Positions 24,222 through 35,750 of a DNA stretch of 64,000 nt are shown in pieces. The notes under the pieces were generated by a model. It was given only the letters and a program-made list of their open reading frames with translations. It did not search any database and was not told where the DNA came from. Numbering within the stretch: the first letter of the stretch is position 1; the number at the start of each line of letters is the position of its first letter. The stretch comes from Rhizoctonia solani (taxonomy: Eukaryota > Basidiomycota > Agaricomycetes > Cantharellales > Ceratobasidiaceae). The translations under genes and the position numbers were made by a program. The stretch covers positions 3,162,001 to 3,226,000 of the forward strand of contig NC_057385.1 of assembly GCF_016906535.1 (NCBI RefSeq), given 5' to 3'.

Positions 24222-24845
24222 TTACTGAGGCAAACCAAGGCACATGAGTACTTAGGTAGGACCAAAAGACAAGATGTACATACGCTCCATGAAACACTGA
24301 GGACACCAGTATCAAGAGATCCAAGTTTCTTGAATGCAGCAGGAGAAAGGTCTGGGTCATAACATGAGTGTGGTTCGCGTCTGTCGATAGGTATTGCTTA
24401 CCAATGTTGCTGGACCCGCATGAGGGACAAAGGTCCACGACCTTAGCAGTGGTAGACTTCCCGTTTTTTGTGTTCTTGACGGTAATAGTCTTTCCGCACA
24501 TTTTGCCGTTATTGTATGGGCCTGGGCCCAATGCAACTATCAGCTGATTGTCGTTGGAACTTTTCCGCAGGCTCCGAGACCAGTGTTAAACCAAGTTGCC
24601 TAAGCAAGATATATTATCATTATTTGATGTTGCCAAGATGATAAACAGGCCAGTATTACCTTGCCATTCTTTCGTTTTTCCAGAGTGTGGGTCTCTTGAC
24701 GAGACTCAATTTCGGCTGGAACGGCAACGGTGGAGTCGACGGGGAGCTTGACAAGCTCAATGTCGGCAGACTGAATAGGAGCCGAAAAGGCAACCAAGGC
24801 CATAACGAAAACAAGCACGGTGGTGAAGAACGAGAGGCGGAACAT
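24222..24845 (-). CDS. Small secreted double-psi beta-barrel protein (RlpA/expansin-like)
   Basis: The ATG at 24843-24845 gives a clear signal peptide, MFRLSFFTTVLVFVMALVAF, then a short propeptide ending in TLEKR, a likely Kex2 site. The mature part has the double-psi beta-barrel pattern: TGLGACG, then IVALGPGPYNNGKMCGKTIT, the TTAKVVDLCPSCGSSNI cysteine motif and, after another intron, DLSPAAFKKLGSLDTGVLSV ending SWS with stop at 24222-24224. Fungal proteins of this kind are secreted wall-associated or effector-like proteins; no enzymatic activity is assured. At 24561-24564 a run of four T (A on the coding strand) needs a fifth to join ACGK to SSNDNQLIVALG. Size and cysteine pattern fit single-domain RlpA-like proteins. 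Confidence 0.8.
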
Positions 24846-26271
24846 ATTCACGGGCAAAAGGAAAGTAACTAAAGCTGCAAAGACAGTGGCAAGACAGACG
24901 TCAAGTCGGCCTGGATCTAAAGACAGAAGCGGTCGGGAGGGGGAAGAAAGTGAAAAAGTTGGGCTGGGTGAGTCCGGCAACGCATTCCTTTATGGAGCAA
25001 AAAATTGGGCCCGCGTCTACACGGTCGGTCATGATTGCCAATCGGCTTTGGCAGTCTGGGCGCTGTTGAAAATAGACCATCCGCAGGTCTGGGGAACTGA
25101 TCTCCGTTACAAATCCTAGACAGAATTCAAACTTCGGCAATCCAGTTTCCGGAAACCGTGTCAAAGTACAGCCATAAAAGGGCACAAAAACGACAGGCTG
25201 TGCGTGCTGTAGGCTCCTATACAAACATAGACGCCTTACTTGACACTCCAGGGCAAACATTGCATAGATTTCATTGTGAGCCACACGCTCCGTAGCGATG
25301 ACCAAGGCTGCATGTCAGTTACCAGATTTTTGGGCTGTCAAAAGCATGAGCCAAGGTGGTTACGTGCTGCTGATAATTGATGTTCTTATTCCGCATATGG
25401 TCGGGATAGGTACAGAAGTCCATTCGAGTCGGCATACAACTTACCAAATTCAGCACGAGTGAGGGTTTTTTCTTGATGACTTGACACAAATATAGTATCA
25501 TGAATAACTAGCTGGGGGGTATATTCACTATGTTCTGTTTCATACGCAGAGTACCCAAAGACGCTAGTGAAAACATATGATTTTTATATAAGGGACCTTT
25601 GGATAGATATTTATGTTACAGGCTTGGAACTCGTATTCTTGGACGAATATAGATCCATAACTACATACCTCAAAGCCTTTCTCGGCTTCATGTTTAACTA
25701 GTCCACTTTTATTCATTTCCGTCCGCAACTCTTCTCGGATTGTCCAAGACCGGACCCGAATCCACGTTATTCACCCCTCCGCAGCACCGTTGGAACCATG
25801 GTTCCACTCTACGGAATCTTCTGCGTTATGATAGGACTCGCATATAACCTGTCCATAGTAGATCCAGCTCTGTCAGGGTACCAAACCTCGGAGTGTAGAA
25901 CCACACACCATCCTTTCAAGGCATACAGTATCGGAGCTACGCTTAAACAGCTGCGTGAGTTGCAGTCATTCCAAGCATTACAGTATGCGATTTAGCTTGA
26001 TCAAGCCTGCTTCGTCGCGGTAGCTTTAAAATAGACCCAAATGAAAACATCCGAGAGGTTAGTGGTCAGGCCCATTCGTACCACTGGATTCGGAATACTG
26101 CAACCCTGGAAACACATCTTCATCCTCTTCCTGCTCTCTATTCAGATAAACTATTTAGGTTTCTAGAGACACGAACCAAGATGGCTAAGCAAAAGCTGCT
26201 GCAATTCATTTCAGATCCAGCACACTGTATCAGTAACTTACGAAGACAGAGCATGACCTTTTCAGACCAAA
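24846..26271. other. Intergenic, about 1.4 kb, nothing recognised
   Basis: Between the start of the secreted beta-barrel gene and the stop of the pyroglutamyl peptidase gene, both on minus. Open frames at 24901-25305 (-) and 25798-25995 (+) show no domain or splice context. No repeat found. Confidence 0.45.
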
Positions 26272-27058
26272 CTATACATTCAACGCAACGTGCTCGATAA
26301 CTGTCTCAAAAGCTCTAATCATATCCGGGAGCTCGTAGGTATATCCTATATGAGGAACATGCACGAACAAAACCTTTATCCCGGTCCCTTCCCTCTGCGC
26401 GCACGCCAGCGAACAGAAATAAGAAAATTCACATACAAAGCGCCCGGCATCGTTGGATGATTCGGTTTGCTAAGATCAAGCATACAGTATAACCAAATTC
26501 TGGATTAGATAGATCCTATGCGCAGCTAAGCGAAAGCGTACCTCGAACCCATTGGACTTGAGGCGCTCAACCACAGCATCGACATCTATGCTCGTCTGCA
26601 GCTCTTCTTCAAACTGTTCGAACCCGGCCCCGAATCCGCGTATCTCCTGGCTCTCGTTGGAGATGACGATATCGCTAAATTTGCCTTGAGCATCGGGCGC
26701 AGGGTATCCCAACTTGTGGCCGATACGCTCAATCCTGAACCTGTCCGGGAGGCCGAGTCCAAAATGCACCATCGCATCGTACTCTTTTGATGCATGGAGA
26801 GCTGGAATAGTGTTCAGGACCGCCGAGTAAGCTGTAGGTATCTCGAGCGCAGTGATGTGTACTTTGACTCCTCCAAAGTCGCGCGTTTGGTTGTTCAAGT
26901 GACTGGCGACAACCCAGGACGGATTCTCTGGGACACCGCTGAAGGGCTGGAGGCGGGGTTAGTGTGAGTTTGGTCTGCTATATATAGGCGATACGCACCC
27001 CAAACCCGGTGATCAGTATTCTGAGTGTTCGCGTCTCGTCTGCTGGGATGGTAGGCAT
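26272..27058 (-). CDS. Pyroglutamyl-peptidase I (peptidase family C15)
   Basis: Removes an N-terminal pyroglutamate from peptides; a cytosolic cysteine peptidase. The ATG at 27056-27058 gives MPTIPADETRTLRILITGFG, and after a short intron PFSGVPENPSWVVASHL, the family start (GFGPF...NPS). The catalytic Glu lies in GLPDRFRIERIGHKLGYPAP. The catalytic Cys is in SNDAGRFVCEFSYF (family SxxAGxYxC) and the His in VLFVHVPHIG, in the last exon, which ends AFETVIEHVALNV with stop at 26272-26274. All three catalytic residues are present. Three exons, with the intron near 26430-26540 splicing NGFE to QTESSNDAG. No frame break seen. Confidence 0.9.
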
Positions 27059-27411
27059 CGTTGTCGAGTAAGATGAACGGAGAGAGTAAATTTGCTCAAG
27101 CAAATACGCATCAGTAAATACGCATCATTGACAGCTCCCAACACGCGGATGGCAAACACCGGACACCTTGTCGGCCGAGGTTGAGTAAAATAGGATAAAT
27201 TAAAATATCGCGCCAAACGGCTCGGCCACATCGCAAGCTATGACGCAGTTTAACATTCAGCCCGCGCTCGGAATGTCCAACACCATACGCTAAGAAAGGT
27301 CTTCCTTCACACATTTCGCACTACCGGTCATTCTATCAGCATCATAGATAGCTGAGTAATCGTCACATCCATTCATTCTGGGTATCTGATTCGAATCGTA
27401 TACTTTTTACA
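27059..27411. other. Intergenic: pyroglutamyl peptidase promoter
   Basis: About 350 bases between two minus-strand genes. A partial tandem duplication (CAAATACGCATCA / TAAATACGCATCA near 27098-27126) is the only structure seen. Confidence 0.5.
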
Positions 27412-29627
27412 TTACTGCTTCCGCGCCTTGGCCTCCAGCGGCCGGACCCACTGCCTTATTAACCCAGTGCGCGTCATCGTCATCATCCCAGAGGGCAAGA
27501 ACGACACGTGTGCAAGCAGGTGTTCACCGTCAATGGGTTTGACCTGCCAAGACTCGTCGATCAGTCATGAGCCCCGAAATGATCAAAAGATTCAAGCGGA
27601 CAAGAGACTTGTCGCGGCGTGGTGCCAAGGATGCATGTATTCACTTGGTGCATGCGCAGGCAAAACGAGTAACGTAACAGGACTTACCACGACTGGTTGG
27701 ATCGTCGCTACCTCCATCCGACTCGGGGCGGGATGAAATCGGTCTGTCTCGCCCTGGTGGACCCCTCCGGCAACTAGGTTCCCATGGGACCTCCTCAGGG
27801 CTAACGAAAGGGTCGAAGATAATGCGTGCGAAGGGTGCAACTTGGGCCTATGCAGTGCGCCCGCTGAAAGATCCCACTACCATGCAATCGATCAAACTAT
27901 GAGCGACAATCAGGGGGAGGCGGGCAACGTACGAAGATCAACCGGTTATCTTCTCCGACGCTTCCGAATCGATAGGTTCGGCTGTCGATTCGGGATGCGT
28001 CGAATGCGACTGAGGAGACAAATGAGAGGTGGCCTTGACAGCGTGCGACGATGCGCTGCTCCCAAGGTGAAAGAACTGTTACGAGGTCATCTTGCCCGCC
28101 TGTCTATATTTTTGTGTTAGATGGTGCGAGTGAGCAAGAATGAGAACATACAAGGATATACCTCCCGTCGGGACTCCATGCTAAACATGTTAATGCCCCA
28201 AAATAGGCTTGATATACGTCCATTAACCTATATTCGTAGATTGTACTCGCTACATGCACAAGTCAAAGTTGATACTCACGTCTCCGAGAGAGCATCGATA
28301 ATCCTCAAACACCCATCCTCGGAAATAGCAGCCACATATCGCACATCGGGAAAACACAAAATCTACTCTCGTTTCAGTCAACCACAACCCGATTCCACAA
28401 AAAATTCTAAAAACATACCGACCACACTCTTTTTCTCCGTCAACCTCCAATGGCTCACCGGATTTTTCAACGCCTTCCCGTCCGGTCCGCCATTGCTCGT
28501 CACGAGAATCTCGTTCAAGGGGTTCCACATCCTCTCGCTCTGCGCAGCAGCACTCCCACTCCCGTTTGAGCTCTTTTGTTCGTCGGTATCGTGCGTCGAA
28601 GGAGGGGCTGGAGGAGGGGGTATAGGTTTACTCGGATCGTGGGGAACAAAAGGAGCGTCTTGTCGCTCGGTATCGTAGACGACGATCGTCCCGTCTGCGT
28701 ACGAGGCCAGGAGCAGAGTTCGAGAGGAAGGGACCCAGCGGACTTGGGTGCATGGAGAGAGATTCATTGGTGGTTTGCGTTATGCACGACTTGTTTGTTG
28801 ATTCGTACGTAGCGAGACGAGAGAGGTTCTGTCTGGTTTGTTAGTTGACAGTAAGAGCCTGAGAGGGATAAAGAGCGTACCGAACCAAATAGGTCTCCGG
28901 TGTTGAAGCCTATTACAATGTCTAAGCAAGTACTGCTGCTCGTCAAGTATTCACCGCATGACAAGTCGGGAACTGGGAGAACGATATGCGTGCAAGCGGT
29001 TCCTATCCAAAAGGATTAAACTTCACAAGTCCAAATGATACACATCGTAATACATACCTTGAGCTTGCCCGACACATCCATCCAATAGAAGCTCTTGCCC
29101 GCATTATAAAACATAAACGTCACATCCCCTGACTTGCTACCCAAATACTTGGTCAGACCTTCCATCGTATGCAACCGCGTGACAAAGCTCGAACTCGTCG
29201 TTTTGATATTATGCTTTGGCCGAGCGACAGATTTCTTGCGAGGCGTCAGCGGGCTGGGTTTGAGACCTGTGGGAGAAAATAGTTGTTGCTGTTGTTGAGG
29301 CGTGGACGGATCATCCATGTCCGGTTCAGGCTCTTGTTCTCCCCCGAGTTCGTGCTCAGATTCGCCACTTGCGTTTCCTTGACATCTTCATCTCTCTTCT
29401 TGTCTTTTTCCTTTTCTTTAACGGCTTTCCTCCTCCGAGTAGAGATGTTATTCCCTGGGATCCGGCTTTGGGAGGTGCGAATTTAACGGTGATCGTTGTC
29501 AGTTTCGAATGAAAGGACGCAGCGATTCCAGCCGTCGTCGTATGATCGGAGGGGGCTTGTATTCCTCGGTGAGTGAATAGACGCCTTCAGGAGCTACAAA
29601 CGTCGAGTCGTTTTCGATCCCGGCCAT
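27412..29627 (-). CDS. CreC/WDR20-like WD40 protein (deubiquitinase cofactor)
   Basis: In Aspergillus, CreC binds and stabilises the CreB ubiquitin protease that acts on carbon-repression regulators; animal WDR20 does the same for USP12/46. The ATG at 29625-29627 gives [20 protein letters not shown], the family start. It is followed by a charged linker, [20 protein letters not shown], then WD blades: [71 protein letters not shown] and [16 protein letters not shown] sequence near 27960. The end reads [20 protein letters not shown] and [14 protein letters not shown], with stop at 27412-27414. Three one-base losses at homopolymers in the first exon (29551-29555 G run, 29453-29455, 29379-29380) would each restore a natural charged reading. 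Divergent from the ferric reductase gene. Confidence 0.85.
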
Positions 29628-30868
29628 TCCAGTTTATGGTCAGGTGTGAATGCGCGGGGTGGACACGTGATGATCGCAAAAGAAGCGCTGTGGCGTGGCC
29701 GATTGGAGCAGAGCCACCTGCGCAACTTGTCAAGTCATGGATTTTCGGGTCCACGGTTTCGTTTGACTGGCTAGGATTGGAGTTTGAAAGCAAAGAGAGG
29801 TTGGGGTTTTCTTTGGCCCGCGAGCATTTTCCGATGATGTAACCGAATGACAAAAAAACCGTCCTATTAAAGGAAGAACAGATATTCCAAGGTGGGTTGT
29901 TTATTTATATAATTAAAATTCAGGAAGTGGGGGGAAGGTGCCGATGACGCTGCACCCGTTTGACGAGACATGGTTATAGATGGTTACGTAGCGACACCCT
30001 CTTGGCGAAGGTGCCTGTCTTTTGGCGTCTTGGATGCTTGTCAGGTTGAAAACTGCACTAGGTCCTGGTCCAGTGTCAGGTGTATATATTGGGACGGTCA
30101 ATGAAATGATAGAAATTGCCGGCGGCAAAAGACCGTGATAGACCGGAGATCCAAATCGAGCTCGGTTTTGGTTATGAGCTCAGTTTTTTGTTTTGTTTAA
30201 TTATGTTTGAGTGGGTGCGAAACGCTGCAGGCGGGGATGAAATGCGATGCAAAAAGGAATGAAATCATTTGTTGTGTTCTTGGCCGAGGGAGCTGCGGCC
30301 GTGAATCATCGGCATCGACATTCACCAATAAGTTGGAGCGCACACGGTCGGCCTAATTGATTTAACCGAACTTGAGACGAAGATAGATGTCTATCTGCGC
30401 ATCGAAATGAGGTGTGAGGTCATTTTGCCGATATGCTAAATATATGCACCACTAGATCGAGTTGGTTCGGCAAGTCGATGGGGGGAATTGGCGCCGTGGT
30501 GGGTGTATGCAGTGGTTGTCGTAAACCCAAGCCCAGACGATGAAAGGGGCATGGTTGTTTGGGCTGTGCGTTGTGCAACTGTATTAGAGCAACGGAACGC
30601 ACCGGCTCAGTGGGCGCTAAATGAGGGAATTGGACCTGATTCTCAGGGCCAGGACGAGTTTGAATAGATTTGTCATCGCGGAGAGGAAGGACTTGGCGAG
30701 GGCACATTAGGCCTGGAGCGAACACGACGTTTGGTTAGATGCCCCGAGCCGACTTGAATAATAGGGAGTACTGATACGAGCTCCGTGTTGGACATCGCTT
30801 ATTTGGGGGATTAATACGTGTGCTCGTCGAGCAGCAAGAGGCAGCTCAAGCCGGTTGTTCCTATCAGC
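29628..30868. other. Divergent promoter region, CreC-like / ferric reductase
   Basis: About 1.24 kb between two divergently transcribed starts. A perfect inverted GATA pair lies at 30381-30396 (listed separately). No exon or RNA gene recognised; the frame at 30420-30725 (-) has no domain. Confidence 0.5.
30381..30396. promoter_or_regulatory. Inverted GATA pair upstream of ferric reductase
   Basis: AGATAGA-TG-TCTATCT is a perfect 7-bp palindrome with a 2-nt spacer, about 475 bp upstream of the ferric reductase ATG. Iron-responsive GATA repressors of fungi (Urbs1/SreA type) bind GATA-core sites in promoters of iron uptake genes. The link is an inference from position and core sequence only. 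Confidence 0.35.
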
Positions 30869-33800
30869 ATGTCTACGTCTACTCCGTACTGTGAGTGCCA
30901 TATGTGTTTGCTTGCTATAGTGCTAACATTGCACAGTGCCCTTTACCGATGTCGTTCCCTCCTCGACCGCATCCGTCGCCAACTCGTATAGGCCACCTCT
31001 GGCGACAGGCACAGGGGGAGCTCGTCCCGCCAACACCGCCTCTGCCACCCACTATGCATACGGAAATCCGAACCCCACGACCCCCGCCTTTCTCAGCGAC
31101 TACCAATGGATCGCAACATACCTCGCCATCCACAAGATGAGCACCACGTCCTATCGATATGCTACATGCTTTGGCTCGCCGTTACACTTGTAACCGTTGT
31201 CGTTGGTATCGCCCACATCACCGGCAGACGCACCACCGTGTTGGGCGTCATATGGCGCAAATACACGCTTAGACGCCGGACATGGCGCAAACAGGCCAGT
31301 CTACGCGATCCAGAAGAGCAAGAGCCCATCGTCAGCCGTATTCGCTTCCATCCAATGCACAGCTCGTTGCCGTTACCATTCTCTTCGTCGCCGCCGCCCT
31401 CTTGTGCTGCGTTGGTCCGGATTACATCTCTCCGTGGACTCGCATGTGGGATTTGAAGGCCAATTTGACCGCCCCTGTCTTGGCTCGTCGTGACTTTATG
31501 CAAGCATTTCATGATATCGAGAGGCGTGCTCCCATTGCCTCGACACCAACCACCCGTCAGCCAGAATACACAATCCCCAAGGCATGGTGGACCGCTGGAG
31601 GCCGCACTGGCATTATTGCCTTTTCCCTATTTCCTCTTTGCGTGCTGTTTGCTCTCAAGGCACCTCCGTTTGCGGTCTTTGCACTGCCATTCACCACTCA
31701 GATGCACTTTGACAAGCTCGCCCTCCTTCACCGCTGGTCTGGCCGTATCATCTGGATCATTACCACCATCCACGTCGCCACTTGGGGTGTCCAGCTCGGC
31801 CGTGACAAGCGCCATGGCAAGGGTGGTATTGGCTGGGACTACGTCTGGGTCTATCCTTTATTCATTTACGGCCTCATTGTGAGTCAATTTCTATGACGCC
31901 TCTTATTCAATCACTCATATTTTTCTTGTCCTAGGGTTATATTTTGATGACCCTGCTTGTCGTCTTGTCACTCTCTCCAATCAGGACACACCGTTACGAG
32001 ACTTTTTACCTCTTGCACGTGATCCTCGTCCCGCTTACGCTCATCTTCTCCGCCCTTCATTTCCCCCAAATCTGGCACTGGTGTTGGGTCGCCCTCGGTC
32101 TCTGGGGTGGTGAGCGATTGTTCAGATGGGCTCGCGGCGCATGGGTCAACGGAGCGCTCGGTCCGTGGGGCAACTTTGGCCCTGTGGGCAGTGTACCCGA
32201 ACCAAGCAGTCTAGCCGAAAAGTCTGCCGACACATGGGAAATGAGTGCACGTCAATCGGGAAATAACAGTCGATCGACTCTCCAGGAAGATAAACAGCCT
32301 TCAGTCCGCATTGTTTCTCAAGTACCCCAAACCAACGAACTTCTCAAGTACTTTTCGCCTACCCACCCACCAAAACAGTCCAGAGAGAGCGTTGAAGTCA
32401 ATGGTGCAAGGAGAGAACGTCCATGGAGTATTACGAGTCTGCATACCGACGAATCGGCTATGCCGCGTACCAGCTTCTCAGAGCTCATCCCGCGTAAAGC
32501 AGGTACCGCTGACTCCTATGGCCCTGTCCATACTGTTGTCTCGCCTACTAGACCACTCGTCAACCGTCCGTCCTCGTCTGTACAGCATGCCATGGTTCTC
32601 CCCCCTCCTGGGTTCGCCCATTGTGTCATCTTGCCCGGCCGCACCGTTCGTCTTACAGTCGTTACCGCCCGTCCAATGAAATGGGCTCCCGGTCAGCACG
32701 TCCTGCTTTGCGTCCCGAGCGTGTCCCAATGGACAACACATCCGTTCACGATCGCCGGTGCATGCGACGAGAGGTCCACAGGCGTCGGCGCCCGCGGCCG
32801 CGAAATCTCGCTCATCATCCGTGCGCGCGCAGGGTTCACCAAGCACCTCTGGGAAGAAATTATGCATGGGAGCGGACACCACCACACACACGAGCACGGC
32901 GAAAAGCTCCGACGCGGGATTACGCTTCGCGCCTCGATCGACGGGCCGTTTGGGTCTGCTGCGAGGGAGGACTGGACCAAGTATTCGACCGCGATTATGG
33001 TTGCGGGTGGATCCGGTGTTGCGTTTGCACTGAGCGTTTTGGAGGCGTTGTGCTTGAAGATTGTCAGCGGCGAAGAGATCAAGACCAAGCGAATCCGGTT
33101 TGTGTGGATGATTCGCGAGTATGGTGAGTATAGCGTTTTGTTCCTTGGTATTAAATTGAGACTGAATGGGATGTAGCGCATGTACAATGGTGTGCTGGGA
33201 TTCTCCGCCGATGCCGCGAGATGGTTCCCAACAAGGACCAACTGCAAATCGAGATTTTCGTGACCAACCACCAAGCGCAAACCATCGAGGCTCTTTCGTC
33301 GCTCCCGAGCGGAACCGAAGATGCAATGCTCCAGCCCCCCGCTCCCCGATTCGCGCGCGACGGCCGTCCTCGTCCCGACTCGGTCGCGTCCAACGACAGT
33401 CTGGACAGCACCATCTCGTCGAACAGCATCGCCGAACTCAACCCCGAGGAACACCCCGACGGAGATCTCGGCACGCACGTCTGGACTACACCAACTTTGA
33501 CGGCGAAGAGGATACGCGCACCGCGGCCGAGGCAACACTGTCGAAAAAGGTCAAAAAGGAGGGCAAGATCAGGCGCGCGCGGTCGAAAAAGATTGCGGCC
33601 GCGGTGAGCGCCAAGCTCCACCTCGAGGAAAAGCGCAAGTCGATGAAGGACTTCTTTTCGCACGGGAACAGCCACGACGACGAACCGCTTGCGGTCCCCC
33701 AGCCTCGTTACGCGCAACACGCTTCCGGGTCTGGGTCCGGGTCGAATACCCCAATGAGCTCGAGCCCGAGCGGAACGCCCAAGTTCCCGCTCTCCCCCGT

Positions 33801-34262
33801 CGGCACGCCCAAAATCGGCGGAGAGGCGACGCTGCGACCCCCGTTGTTCACGGACCCGACGTACCGGAGCAGTGTGGCCGAATCCATGTTCTCGCGCGGC
33901 TCGGTCTACGACGACTCGCGCTCGATATTCGGTGCGGATGACCCTGTGTTCGAGATGGACGACGAGGAAATGGACGATATCAACCATATTGCCGAGCTCG
34001 CGCGTCCCGGCAAGCCGAAATTAGACAAGATCCTGGCCGACGAGGTCGAAAGAGCGCAGGGAGAGCTAGTTGTCGCGTGTTGCGGTCCTACGTCGCTCAA
34101 CGCTGCCATGCGCAAGTTTGTCGCCGACCAGTTGAGTCCGGCTAAAGTCTGGAGGGGCGACATGAGCGGAAGTATTAAACTTGGTGAGTTTCTTCCTTTC
34201 TTTTTTACTTTTATCTTGTGCTAAACGGTTGCGATACAGTTTCTGAAGACTACGCGTGGTAA
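30869..34262 (+). CDS. Ferric reductase (FRE family), large form
   Basis: A plasma-membrane haemoflavoprotein that reduces Fe(III) or Cu(II) outside the cell with electrons from NADPH. The start is ATG 30869 (MSTSTPY), spliced to LPFTDVVPSSTAS at about 30937. The membrane part carries two HX13H haem pairs: HRWSGRIIWIITTIH near 31730-31775 and HVILVPLTLIFSALH near 32015-32060. The FAD motif HPFTIAGA is near 32742, the NADPH loop GGSGVAFAL near 33005 and CCGPTSL near 34080; the end VSEDYAW follows the last intron, with stop at 34260-34262. Two long hydrophilic inserts are unusual: about 150 residues after the membrane part and over 200 (Ser/Asp-rich) inside the NADPH domain. Frame drops of one base occur near 31161-31164, 31343-31345 and 33480. 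Convergent with ATX1, suggesting a shared metal theme. Confidence 0.9.
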
Positions 34263-34712
34263 TCTGGTGTCGATTTCTCTGGACGGTCTCGCTCTGTGTT
34301 ATGTTTGACATTTTCTTTTGTCTTCATTTCTTGATTACTTGATACGATGGACTGGTGTGTCTAGCCGCTCGTTTTTTCTATGTTTTAGATGTTAATTAGT
34401 TGTGTTATTCCGTACGCTTTGCGATTTTGTGTTTTTACTCTAACGAATTGATGATTTTTTGACATTATTATGAGTTTTGGGCAAGCGTAAAGGTATCTCG
34501 GTGGATTGTCCAAGTAATCTCGGATTTTCTGATCAATCAGGCCTTGGCTTGGCTGATCTATCCAAGGGTGACATGCCGTTAGTAAAGTGGGCCCTCCGAC
34601 TCGATGGCATACGCATTAAATTCAAGTTTGTTTAATTTCCCAACAAATACGTGTACAAAGCATATAAAATAGCAACCAAAAATCCCTAGCAGGACCCGGG
34701 CAAGGGCAGATA
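34263..34712. other. Convergent 3' region, ferric reductase / ATX1
   Basis: About 450 bases between two stops on opposite strands, rich in T. Only 3' UTRs expected; nothing else seen. Confidence 0.5.
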
Positions 34713-35134
34713 TCAATTAACAGGAGTAACAGTCTCGCCCGACTTGACCTGGTGACAACGAACAAATGTCTCATACACACGACTCCCGAGTCGTATCAAC
34801 CACCGTAAGACTCACCTCCTTGCCCGTCTTCTTGATCTTGGATAGGACATCATCGTATGGCAACGTTCCGGTGACGAGCACCTCTTGTTTATCGAGGCTC
34901 ACTTCATATGATGATACACCTCCTGTTTCTATGTTAGTCGAATTGGCGGATGAAGAGAACACAAAAGACCCTCACCGTTGCTCTCCTTGGCCTTCTTGAG
35001 TACGCGTTCGATTGCGCCAGAGCATCCGCCGCAGGTCATCTACCGTACAATGTGCATACGCTTAGTAATGCGATTCCACCTAACCAGTCGCCGACACTCA
35101 CGACGACGTTGAACTTGTAAGTTTGCTCAGACAT
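34713..35134 (-). CDS. ATX1: ATX1-like copper metallochaperone
   Basis: A cytosolic copper chaperone that hands Cu(I) to the Golgi copper ATPase (Ccc2), which loads multicopper ferroxidases needed for iron uptake and other secreted copper enzymes. The ATG at 35132-35134 gives MSEQTYKFNVVV; after a short intron comes the metal site MTCGGCSGAIERVLKKAKES (MxCxxC). Further exons give GGVSSYEVSLDKQEVLVTG, LPYDDVLSKIKKTGKE and the end VKSGETVTPVN, with stop at 34713-34715. The total of about 70 residues and the HMA fold with the Lys near KKTGK fit Atx1 rather than the Sod1 chaperone. Three short introns. A TATA-like TATAAAA lies about 95 nt upstream (35228-35234, minus strand). Confidence 0.95.
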
Positions 35135-35750
35135 GACGAGTAGGTATGGTAAGTAGCAGTGAAAAAAAAAGTCGAGGTGGTGGACCGCAAAAGGATTGGA
35201 TGACCCGCCTGATCCCGAGTCAGCTCATTTTATACAGTAGCCGCTGGGAAACGATTCCGCGGGGCGGTATGTCGGTGATCTGTCGCCATCGAGCTACGGC
35301 CGGGGTGCCGGGCTGCTTTGGGTTGTACACGCTTGTGCTTTGTCAGGGTGAGTGAATTCTTGGATACTTGGGTGGTACGCTGAGTGATATGGTGTGGGCT
35401 GCGGCGCCGGTTGAAACGCATATAATTTGTCCTTTGTCTTGATCCCACTGGATAAAGTAAATGCACACTACTGGTTGACATTAGATTGCTAGACAAGTCA
35501 CTGACAAAGATGTGAGGTATATGAATGGGCGGGAGAGCTGTGGTGCGCTTTGAGCCATGAGGTATTTTGGCGCTTAATTTCAAATTGTTGATCAAGGCAA
35601 AGTGTCGACTGAGAGTCATTGACTGTTTAACCGCGTTGTTTTGTGGACAACTGAACAGCTTCTTACAATACCTAATAATCCCACTTGATATACCCGAAAC
35701 AGCCTGGTTAGATTGGTACGGAAAGTACTCAGAAACCAAAATAGAAAATA
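35135..35750. other. Intergenic: ATX1 promoter and capping-enzyme 3' side
   Basis: About 615 bases. A long minus-strand open frame spans it but has no domain and covers the ATX1 promoter, so I leave it out as a gene. Confidence 0.5.
35228..35234 (-). promoter_or_regulatory. TATA-like box of ATX1
   Basis: TATAAAA on the minus strand about 95 nt upstream of the ATX1 ATG; position is plausible for a core promoter but short AT motifs are common. Confidence 0.4.

Noticed and set aside
32478..33987. Long minus-strand frames (about 280 codons each) opposite the ferric reductase
   Set aside because: They are antisense shadows of the GC-rich third positions of the reductase; no domains and no splice logic.
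1147..34262. Programmed frameshifting as an explanation for the many frame changes
   Set aside because: The sites do not share a slippery sequence or structure, occur in genes of unrelated function and nearly all lack one base in a homopolymer, so sequence error is simpler.
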